Of a stretch of DNA of 5,405 bases, positions 1 to 3,902 are shown piece by piece. The notes under the pieces are model-generated. The model was not told where the DNA came from. It saw only the letters and a list, made by a program, of their open reading frames with translations, and ran no database searches. Source of the stretch: Frigididesulfovibrio sp031551885. GTDB taxonomy: Bacteria > Desulfobacterota > Desulfovibrionia > Desulfovibrionales > Desulfovibrionaceae. The DNA lies in contig JAVBMX010000074.1 in the NCBI GenBank assembly GCA_031551885.1, forward strand, positions 1-5,405. The letters run 5' to 3'. Made by a program: the position numbers and the translations under genes. Each line of letters starts with the position of its first letter. Position 1 is the first letter of the stretch.

Positions 1-13
1 ACTACTTCGGTGT

Positions 14-50
14 GGGGGGGTTCTGTCCCCCCCCCCCCCCCCTTCTTTTG
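14..50 (+). terminator. Possible intrinsic terminator of an upstream gene (G7/C16 hairpin)
   Basis: Seven G (14-20) are separated by a six-base loop from a run of sixteen C (27-42), followed by a T-rich tail (43-49). The G run can pair with any seven of the C residues, giving a strong GC stem followed by U-rich RNA, as in a Rho-independent terminator. The gene it would serve lies outside the window. A C run this long is also prone to length variation and sequencing error, so its exact length should not be trusted. Confidence 0.4.
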
Positions 51-60
51 GTCGCCTTCT

Positions 61-82
61 GGGGGCTGGGCGGTTCCCCCCC
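61..82. repeat. Second G5/C7 inverted repeat upstream of the amidase gene
   Basis: Five G (61-65) can pair with part of a C run (76-82) across a loop of about ten bases. No T tract follows, so this is not a convincing terminator. Between here and the start codon at 175 I see no good sigma-70 promoter. The promoter of the amidase gene may be weak, of another sigma class, or hidden in this GC-rich segment. Confidence 0.3.
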
Positions 83-174
83 GACAATACGGGAGGCCAC
101 GGCGACCCCATATCGCACCTTCGTGCTCCGCGTCGAACGCCGCCGGCTTTTCCAGTCACCCCGGAGACTCTTTC

Positions 175-1068
175 ATGAAAATCAGCAGCGCCCACAGCGT
201 GTACGCCCTTTCCCAAGACAACCCCCCGGCGGCCCGGGTCGTCGCCCCCTGCCGGTTGACCTTTGAAACCTGCGACTGTTTTCACGGCCAGATCACCCGC
301 GAAGACCAACGCCTGGAAAGCCTGGACTTCAACCGGGTCAACCCGGCCACCGGGCCGATATTCATCGAAGGGGCCGAGCCCGGCGACGCCCTGGCCGTGC
401 ATGTCTCGGCCATCCGCACAAGCGATTGCGGCGTGATGATGACCGCTCCCGGCGCGGGCTGTCTGCCGGACAAGTTTTCCGGCAAGGTGATGGTCTGCCC
501 CATCGCCGACGGGCACTTCAGCTTCCGGGGCAAGCGCCTGCCCCTGAACCCGATGATCGGAGTCATCGGCACGGCCCCGGCGGGCGGCGCCACGCCCTGC
601 GGCGTACCCGGCCCGCACGGCGGCAACATGGACACCACCGCCATCACGGCCGGAGCTCTGCTCTACCTTCCCGTGTTCGTGCCGGGAGGCCTTTTGGCTA
701 TGGGCGACCTGCACGCGGCCATGGGCGACGGCGAAGTCTGCGTTTCCGGCCTGGAAGTCGCCGGTGAAGTGGACGTCACCGTTTCCGTGGTCAAATCCAT
801 GCAGTTGCCCTGCCCCCTGCTCAAAACCGCCGACGAAGTCGCCTTCCTGGCCAGCGCCGAAACCACGGATGAAGCCCTGCGCCTCTCCGTGGACCACATG
901 CATGCGCTGTTGCAAAAAGAAATCGGCCTGGACGCCGACGACGCCCTCATGCTCATGAGCGCGGTCGGCCAGGCCCGGATCTGCCAGGTGGTCGACCCCT
1001 TGAAAACCGCCCGCTTCTGCATGCCCCGCTCCGTGTTGCGCACCTTCGGCGCTCCCGTGGGATTTTAG
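175..1068 (+). CDS. Acetamidase/formamidase family amidohydrolase
   Basis: Encodes 297 residues, about the usual length for the FmdA/AmdA family. These cytoplasmic enzymes hydrolyse short amides (formamide, acetamide) to the carboxylic acid and ammonia, supplying nitrogen or carbon. Family-like segments are visible in order: VNPATGPIFIEGAEPGD near residues 55-71, GPHGGNMDTT near 146-155, and GDLHAAMGDGE near 177-187, whose His and acidic residues are typical of the conserved active-site region. There is no signal peptide or membrane segment. The frame is open upstream to base 10, but that extension reads through the poly-C tract as a proline run and has no ribosome binding site. ATG 175 has GGAG at 163-166, eight bases upstream, and starts the conserved fold. 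The substrate cannot be told from sequence; many relatives are named only by family. The family call is firm, the exact amide is not. Confidence 0.9.
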   Translation: MKISSAHSVYALSQDNPPAARVVAPCRLTFETCDCFHGQITREDQRLESLDFNRVNPATGPIFIEGAEPGDALAVHVSAIRTSDCGVMMTAPGAGCLPDKFSGKVMVCPIADGHFSFRGKRLPLNPMIGVIGTAPAGGATPCGVPGPHGGNMDTTAITAGALLYLPVFVPGGLLAMGDLHAAMGDGEVCVSGLEVAGEVDVTVSVVKSMQLPCPLLKTADEVAFLASAETTDEALRLSVDHMHALLQKEIGLDADDALMLMSAVGQARICQVVDPLKTARFCMPRSVLRTFGAPVGF

Positions 1069-1088
1069 GAAGAAGAGGAGATGAAGTG

Positions 1089-1166
1089 ATGCGGGGGCGC
1101 AAAGAGCTCCCCCTGGCGAGCGGCGGTAGGCATCCGGCCATAGACCATTGCGTAAAAATCCGGTAA
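1089..1166 (+). CDS. Possible 25-residue leader peptide or small ORF
   Basis: An ATG at 1089 opens 25 codons ending at TAA 1164-1166. It begins 20 bases after the amidase stop, and GAGGAG at 1075-1080 sits eight bases upstream, a good ribosome binding site. An even smaller ATG-AAG-TGA frame at 1081-1089 overlaps its start. The predicted peptide is basic, with one Cys and two His, and resembles nothing I know. Its codons include AGG and ATA, unlike the flanking genes, which argues against selection for expression. A hairpin at 1093-1113 falls inside it. It may be a translated leader for the downstream gene or chance. Confidence 0.25.
   Translation: MRGRKELPLASGGRHPAIDHCVKIR
1093..1113 (+). 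other. GC-rich hairpin in the spacer after the amidase gene
   Basis: GGGGGcGC pairs with GCtCCCCC around the loop AAAGA (one C-T mismatch, seven pairs). No T tract follows, so Rho-independent termination is unlikely. It lies 25 bases after the amidase stop and could stabilise the mRNA 3' end or be part of a longer structured leader that continues to about 1324. Confidence 0.45.
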
Positions 1167-1324
1167 CGACTCGCAGTGATGTAGGACAGGAGTGTCCAGC
1201 AACCGTGTGCCGGCTCGCGCTCTGTGGGGTCTGGGGCACTTCGAATGTTTATGGGGCCGGCTTCTTTCACGGTCCTGCCCCCGGAACAAAAATGAAGCCT
1301 GACGGCGTATCACGGCAAACCGTC
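1146..1324 (+). other. Run of potential RNA hairpins upstream of the FMN oxidoreductase gene
   Basis: Several short inverted repeats follow one another. CATTGCG (1146-1152) pairs with CGCAGTG (1172-1178), with one G-T pair. GGACA (1184-1188) pairs with TGTCC (1193-1197) around the loop GGAG. GTGCC (1207-1211) can pair with GGCAC (1235-1239), or GCCGGC (1209-1214) with GCCGGC (1256-1261). The last two pairings exclude each other, and the second is followed by TTCTTT. GACGG (1301-1305) pairs with CCGTC (1320-1324). This could be a structured leader, but it matches no riboswitch class whose core I can recognise. In GC-rich DNA stems of this size also arise by chance. Confidence 0.25.
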
Positions 1325-1363
1325 GCCCGCACCCGCAATCCAACCCGACACATGGAGGCAACC

Positions 1364-2383
1364 ATGAAAGATATCCGCAAGAAAGCCAAAGAAATGATGC
1401 AGGGCGCCTGCCGCGACTGTCCCGTCTGTGACGGCCGGGCCTGCGCCGGAGAAGTGCCGGGCATGGGCGGCCTGGGCACCGGCGCGGCCTTCAAAAAGAA
1501 CGTTTCCGCCCTGGCCGACATTTCCCTGAACATGCGCCTGATTCACGGGGCCAAAGAGCCCACCACCGCCGTCTCCCTGCTCGGGATCAATCTTTCCCTG
1601 CCGGTCGTGGCCGCTCCCATCGGCGGCATGTTCAACTTTAAAGACGCCGTGACCGAAGACGTCTATATCAAGGCCGTGGTCGACGGCTGCAAAGCGGCCG
1701 GGGTCATCGGCTGTACGGGCGACGGCGTGCCGCCGGTCATCACCGACGGCGCGTTCGCGGCCATTTCCGGCGCGGGCGGACACGGCATTCCCTTCATCAA
1801 ACCCTGGGAAAGCGCCGAGCTGGATGAAAAATTGGAACGCGCTTTTGCTTCCGGGTGTTCCGTCGTGGGCATGGATATCGACGCGGCCGGACTGATCACC
1901 CTGCGCAAGATGGGCCGCCCGGTCGGCCCGAAAACGCCCAAAGAGCTGGCCGCGATTATTGAAAAGGCCCACAAGGCGGGTAAAAAGTTCATCGTCAAAG
2001 GCATCATGACCGTTGACGACGCCCAACGCGCCGTGGAAGCCGGGGCGGACTGCATCGTGGTTTCCAACCACGGCGGCCGGGTTCTCGAGCACGCGCCGGG
2101 CACGGCCGTGGTCTTGCCGGCCATCGCGGCGGCGGTCAAAGGCAAGACCGTGATCATGGCCGACGGCGGGGTGCGCACCGGCGCGGATGTGCTGAAGATG
2201 CTGGCTTTGGGCGCGGATTTCGTGGGCATCGGCCGGCCGGTCGTTCTGGCCGCCATCGGCGGCGGCGCGGAAGGCGTGACCAAGTATTTTGAGCAGATCA
2301 GGAATGAATTGATTCAAAATATGGTGCTGACCGGGTGCGCGGATATCGCCGCCATCAGCGGGGATGTTTTGTACAAGGGCTGA
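1364..2383 (+). CDS. FMN-dependent alpha-hydroxy-acid dehydrogenase/oxidase (lactate/glycolate oxidase family)
   Basis: Encodes 339 residues, a cytoplasmic TIM-barrel flavoenzyme of the L-lactate dehydrogenase/glycolate oxidase/IDI-2-like superfamily, which oxidises 2-hydroxy acids to 2-oxo acids via FMN. Visible landmarks: AAPIGG near residues 83-88, the barrel lysine in FIVKGI (Lys212), the catalytic SNHGGR motif (His236, Arg239), the FMN phosphate-binding ADGGVRTG (266-273) and GIGRP (288-292). The N-terminus carries C-x2-C-x2-C-x4-C (Cys16, 19, 22, 27) followed by AGEVPGMGG; I know this arrangement from homologues in anaerobes, where it may bind metal or an Fe-S cluster. It replaces the longer N-terminal region, with its substrate-binding Tyr, of classical glycolate oxidases, so the substrate is uncertain. 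The start is ATG 1364 with GGAGG at 1354-1358. The in-frame ATG at 1352 overlaps that site and is less likely. A terminator follows at 2418. Confidence 0.88.
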   Translation: MKDIRKKAKEMMQGACRDCPVCDGRACAGEVPGMGGLGTGAAFKKNVSALADISLNMRLIHGAKEPTTAVSLLGINLSLPVVAAPIGGMFNFKDAVTEDVYIKAVVDGCKAAGVIGCTGDGVPPVITDGAFAAISGAGGHGIPFIKPWESAELDEKLERAFASGCSVVGMDIDAAGLITLRKMGRPVGPKTPKELAAIIEKAHKAGKKFIVKGIMTVDDAQRAVEAGADCIVVSNHGGRVLEHAPGTAVVLPAIAAAVKGKTVIMADGGVRTGADVLKMLALGADFVGIGRPVVLAAIGGGAEGVTKYFEQIRNELIQNMVLTGCADIAAISGDVLYKG

Positions 2384-2417
2384 AGCGGAAGAGAGCGACA
2401 CGCGCCTCATCGAATCG

Positions 2418-2448
2418 GGACCACCTCTTCGCGGGGTGGTCCTTTCTT
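2418..2448 (+). terminator. Intrinsic terminator of the FMN oxidoreductase gene
   Basis: GGACCACC (2418-2425) pairs perfectly with GGTGGTCC (2435-2442). The stem can be extended inward by a T-G and a C-G pair, closing on a small loop. TTTCTT follows directly. It begins 34 bases after the stop codon, a standard Rho-independent terminator position. Confidence 0.85.
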
Positions 2449-2482
2449 GTGTGCAGGCTGGAAAGGTTCTCTGGAGACGAAG

Positions 2483-2524
2483 CCTTCCGGTCACTTTTCG
2501 GTTATGCAGCGGCTTCTCCTTTTT
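2483..2524 (+). repeat. Degenerate partial copy of the following terminator hairpin segment
   Basis: ACTTTTCGGTT at 2493-2503 recurs exactly at 2547-2557. The flanks are related too: CCTTCCGG before and a GCGGCTTC plus T-run after, against CCTTCGGC and GAAGCCG plus T-run in the second copy. The copies start about 54 bases apart. In this first copy the inverted-repeat partner is lost, so it no longer folds well. It looks like a decayed duplication of the second terminator. Confidence 0.45.
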
Positions 2525-2540
2525 GGAGGAAAAGGCCCTT

Positions 2541-2581
2541 CGGCTTACTTTTCGGTTGTACAACCGAAGCCGTTTTTTCTT
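2541..2581 (+). terminator. Second intrinsic terminator, built on an 18-bp perfect palindrome
   Basis: TTCGGTTGT at 2551-2559 and ACAACCGAA at 2560-2568 form a perfect palindrome. An outer arm CGGCTT (2541-2546) can pair with AAGCCG (2567-2572), sharing two A with the inner stem. Six T (2573-2578) follow directly. It could act as a back-up terminator for the upstream gene. It also marks the outer end of the left structured element, and a near-identical hairpin ends the right element at 3334-3351. Confidence 0.65.
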
Positions 2582-2609
2582 TCAATTCTCCTTTGTCCGC
2601 TCCGCTTGG

Positions 2610-2639
2610 GCAGGGGGTTGTTGTGTGACAACCCCCTGC
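2610..2639. other. 12-bp perfect hairpin in the left element
   Basis: GCAGGGGGTTGT (2610-2621) pairs perfectly with ACAACCCCCTGC (2628-2639) around the loop TGTGTG. It occupies the same relative place as the hairpin at 3262-3293 of the right element, whose sequence is different. No T tract follows on the plus strand. Confidence 0.7.
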
Positions 2640-2650
2640 ACCCCCGCACA

Positions 2651-2671
2651 CCAAGGGCCTGCAGCCCTTGG
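2651..2671. other. 8-bp perfect hairpin in the left element
   Basis: CCAAGGGC (2651-2658) pairs with GCCCTTGG (2664-2671) around the loop CTGCA. Its positional counterpart in the right element is GGGGGC-GAA-GCCCCC at 3233-3247. Confidence 0.6.
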
Positions 2672-2721
2672 AACCCGCTTGGTTCGTCCGGCCGTGGACA
2701 TGGGCTTGTCCTTCCGGAGCT

Positions 2722-2798
2722 CTCCCCGCCCCTGCGGTCCGGGGAGGATCTCCTTCAGGGCTTCGGAAGCCCCCTCGGCGGCTGCGCCGCCTGCGGGG
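2722..2798. other. Cluster of three hairpins with a conserved loop in the left element
   Basis: CTCCCCG (2722-2728) pairs with CGGGGAG (2740-2746), and CTGCGGTC, conserved in both element copies, lies in the loop. GGGCTT (2758-2763) pairs with AAGCCC (2767-2772). GGCGGC (2777-2782) pairs with GCCGCC (2786-2791), flanked by CCCC (2771-2774) and GGGG (2795-2798) that can extend the helix. In the right element the first helix is shorter (TCCC/GGGA on the minus strand) while the loop is kept. Confidence 0.5.
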
Positions 2799-2812
2799 TC
2801 TTCCTTCGCGCC

Positions 2813-3051
2813 ATGCCACGGCCTGCGGAGCTTTCGCGATGTGAACTCCGACGACAGCCGAGCGCTTATGGCAGCCATTCTCCCCCCTCGACTCGAAAAT
2901 TTCTTTATCTACCGATAACAAACGACACCGTTACTTTTTCCTGCCCCCTTCAGATCTCCTCTCCCATAGACTTTGTTGAAAGCATCAAACGTCAAGTTGC
3001 CGGAACCCCAAAACTCCACTTTCCCGCGAGAACGAAGCGGCATTCAGGCAG
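2813..3051. other. Spacer between the two inverted elements; no gene recognised
   Basis: This 239-bp stretch separates the inner ends of the two elements. The first 30 bases or so may still be part of the left element, since both copies show a weakly similar GC-rich flank beyond the CGCGCC end. From about 2895 to 2995 it turns A/T-richer with pyrimidine runs and reads like ordinary intergenic DNA. On the minus strand an ATG at 2878 has a purine-rich GAGGGGGGAG just upstream and opens 98 codons into the left element, but the predicted protein is low complexity and I do not call it. No promoter stands out on either strand. Confidence 0.5.
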
Positions 3052-3232
3052 GGCGCGGAGGGAGCCCCCGGACAGAGCGCAGCGAAGGAGAAGGCTCCGG
3101 CAGTCCTAAAGGAGATCCGTCCCGACCGCAGAGAGGGAAGAGCTCCGAAGGGATCGGCCCTGCCGCCGGGAAACGCTCATGAAGCGGAAAGAGTGCGAAC
3201 TTGCCGGGCGCGTTGCCCTTTTTGGGGGACCA

Positions 3233-3247
3233 GGGGGCGAAGCCCCC
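3233..3247. other. GC hairpin in the right element
   Basis: GGGGGC (3233-3238) pairs perfectly with GCCCCC (3242-3247) around a three-base GAA loop. It is the counterpart by position of the hairpin at 2651-2671. Confidence 0.6.
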
Positions 3248-3261
3248 GGCGCGCAGAGAGT

Positions 3262-3293
3262 CCAGAGAGGCGGCCGCGCAGCCGCCTCTCTGG
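3262..3293. other. 13-bp perfect hairpin in the right element
   Basis: CCAGAGAGGCGGC (3262-3274) pairs perfectly with GCCGCCTCTCTGG (3281-3293) around the loop CGCGCA. This is the strongest hairpin in the window by length. It sits at the place matching the 12-bp hairpin at 2610-2639 of the left element but shares almost no sequence with it. Confidence 0.75.
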
Positions 3294-3317
3294 CCCCCGG
3301 AGGGGACACGTGAAATT

Positions 3318-3351
3318 GAAAGAAAAACAAGCCTTCGGTTGTGCAACCGAA
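3318..3351 (-). terminator. Minus-strand terminator-like hairpin with no minus-strand gene
   Basis: TTCGGTTG (3334-3341) and CAACCGAA (3344-3351) form an 8-bp stem with a two-base centre, nearly the same as the palindrome at 2551-2568. Read on the minus strand, the stem is followed by GGCTTG and then TTTTTCTTT (3328-3320). The outer arm seen in the left copy is missing, so the U tract is offset by six bases and termination may be weak. No minus-strand gene to its right is present, since rpoB reads on the plus strand. Confidence 0.4.
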
Positions 3352-3356
3352 AAAAC

Positions 3357-3592
3357 GCCAACTCTTTGTTCAAAAAACAGTCTCACCCGCACGACCGAAA
3401 AACCAAGCACGACTCTTTTTCCAGGTTCCCCGGCATCTCTACGACATCTCCCTCCATCCCCTGCCCCCCCCAAAAAAAAACGACTTTTCACCCTTCCCTT
3501 CCAACAAACAACCCGTCAGAAACCTTCCGACAACTCTCCAATTTCTTCAGGTAAAAAATCAAGAAAAATCTCATTCATCGCGCAAATTTTTC
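3357..3592. other. A/C-rich intergenic stretch; no gene recognised
   Basis: Composition shifts from GC-rich to A- and C-rich, with C8 (3464-3471) directly joined to A9 (3472-3480). Frames open here are short or low complexity and have no ribosome binding site. The last 50 bases are A/T-rich and lie directly upstream of the putative rpoB promoter, where they could act as an UP-like element. Otherwise I see nothing. Confidence 0.5.
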
Positions 3593-3621
3593 TTGCCGGC
3601 GGTCAAACCCTCTGCTATGTG
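3593..3621 (+). promoter_or_regulatory. Putative sigma-70 promoter for the rpoB transcript
   Basis: TTGCCG (3593-3598) and TATGTG (3616-3621) are 17 bases apart, and TG one base before the -10 element forms an extended -10. The -35 matches four of six consensus bases and the -10 three. A/T-rich sequence (about 3541-3592) precedes it. Transcription would start near 3628, giving a leader of about 275 bases before rpoB. This is the best match in the spacer, but it is unproven. Confidence 0.4.
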
Positions 3622-3643
3622 TTCCTTCTTTGTCGAACTGACA

Positions 3644-3710
3644 CCAACCACTGCTGCAAGATCGGGCTGCATTTTGTTTGTAACCCTTGCCCCACATACT
3701 TAATGGTTGG
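3644..3710 (+). other. Foldable leader segment ahead of the rpoB-upstream hairpin
   Basis: CCAACCA (3644-3650) can pair with TGGTTGG (3704-3710), enclosing GCAAG (3656-3660) paired with CTTGC (3686-3690). The outer helix uses G3709 and G3710, the first two bases of the terminator-like stem that follows, so the two structures compete at that edge. It could be part of an attenuator or of a small RNA. I do not recognise a known RNA family. Confidence 0.35.
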
Positions 3711-3754
3711 CCATGCCCAGGCGGCGCTTCGGCCCCGCTTTGCATGGCCTTTTG
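3709..3754 (+). terminator. Terminator-like hairpin with UUCG tetraloop inside the rpoB leader
   Basis: GGCCATGC (3709-3716) pairs perfectly with GCATGGCC (3742-3749). Inside, GCGGcGC (3721-3727) pairs with GCcCCGC (3732-3738) around a classical C(UUCG)G tetraloop. TTTTGT (3750-3755) follows the stem directly. It has the form of an intrinsic terminator but stands between the putative promoter and rpoB, about 150 bases before the start codon. It may partially terminate (attenuation) or end a short RNA of about 125 bases. Confidence 0.6.
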
Positions 3755-3792
3755 TCGTTTGCTCGGCAAGCGTACAAAAAAGTTGAAATAAA

Positions 3793-3867
3793 CCGCCCAT
3801 ATCAGCCCCGGCGGCAATCTTTTTGGATATCGCCCACGTCCCGACCGGTTCGAACGGACCACGGTCG
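3793..3867 (+). other. Weaker hairpins near the rpoB start
   Basis: CCGCC (3793-3797) can pair with GGCGG (3810-3814), followed at a short distance by CTTTTT (3819-3824). CGACCG (3842-3847) can pair with CGGTCG (3862-3867) across a 14-base loop containing GTTCGAAC. Both are modest and could arise by chance at this GC content. If real, they would structure the rpoB 5' untranslated region. Confidence 0.25.
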
Positions 3868-3891
3868 CGACCCCCATCGGCACCAGACCTT

Positions 3892-3898
3892 GAGGTGA
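3892..3898 (+). promoter_or_regulatory. Ribosome binding site of rpoB
   Basis: GAGGTGA matches seven bases complementary to the 3' end of 16S rRNA and lies four bases before ATG 3903. It is strong and fixes the rpoB start. Confidence 0.8.
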
Positions 3899-3902
3899 CA
3901 AC

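Larger units (their letters stand above)
2541..2812 (+). repeat. Left copy of an inverted, hairpin-rich intergenic element
   Basis: Reading left to right, the element holds: the palindromic hairpin (2551-2568), the 12-mer TTTCTTTCAATT (2576-2587), a 12-bp perfect hairpin (2610-2639), an 8-bp hairpin (2651-2671), CGGAGCTC (2715-2722), CTGCGGTC (2732-2739), GGATCTCCTT (2746-2755), a 6-bp hairpin GGGCTT/AAGCCC (2758-2772), a hairpin GGCGGC/GCCGCC (2777-2791), and CGCGCC (2807-2812). The same landmarks appear in the same order on the opposite strand at 3351 down to 3052. Frames open through it give compositionally biased peptides with no recognisable domain, so I treat it as noncoding. I infer a dispersed genomic repeat family, but only two copies are visible here. 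Confidence 0.7.
3052..3351 (-). repeat. Right copy of the hairpin-rich element, inverted relative to the left copy
   Basis: On the minus strand this copy repeats the landmarks of the left element in order: hairpin CGGTTG-CA-CAACCG (3351-3334), TTTCTTTCAATT (3325-3314, identical 12-mer), a 13-bp hairpin (3293-3262), a 6-bp GC hairpin (3247-3233), CGGAGCTC (3147-3140), CTGCGGTC (3131-3124), GGATCTCCTT (3118-3109) and CGCGCC (3057-3052). The segment from 3152 to 3052 aligns throughout with 2711-2812, with many substitutions and small indels. Between 3153 and 3232 the two copies are hardly alignable. A plus-strand frame (about 2973-3182) crosses it, but its Gly/Ser/Pro/Arg-rich product has no domain, so I do not call a gene. 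Confidence 0.7.

Noticed and set aside
10..174. N-terminal extension of the amidase by 55 residues
   Set aside because: It would read the poly-C tract as a proline run, has no ribosome binding site, and precedes the normal family start at 175.
1232..1256. tRNA T-loop or sigma-54 promoter near GGCACTTCGAAT
   Set aside because: The T stem does not pair. For sigma-54, the GG is followed ten bases later by GT rather than GC.
1310..2563. 417-codon open frame on the minus strand opposite the FMN enzyme gene
   Set aside because: Same shadow effect. The translation is low complexity, while the plus strand encodes a clear enzyme with all motifs.
2582..2921. Small minus-strand protein genes within the left element (starts near 2878 or 2921)
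   Set aside because: A purine-rich stretch precedes ATG 2878, but the peptides are biased in composition, have no domain, and run across strong hairpins and a terminator. The same segment in the right copy does not keep one frame.
2447..3109. 220-codon and overlapping plus-strand frames through the intergenic region
   Set aside because: They cross terminators and hairpins, have biased composition, lack a ribosome binding site and match nothing recognisable.
2541..3351. Insertion sequence or transposon with the two elements as terminal inverted repeats
   Set aside because: No transposase frame lies between them, there is no visible target-site duplication, and the arms have diverged too far for a recent insertion. 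A nonautonomous relic cannot be fully excluded.
3836..3870. tRNA gene suggested by GGTTCGAAC
   Set aside because: The bases around the TTCGAA do not give a five-pair T stem, and no acceptor, D or anticodon arm can be built upstream.
2384..3902. CRISPR array
   Set aside because: The repeats are inverted, irregular and of unequal length, with no regular direct repeat and spacer pattern.
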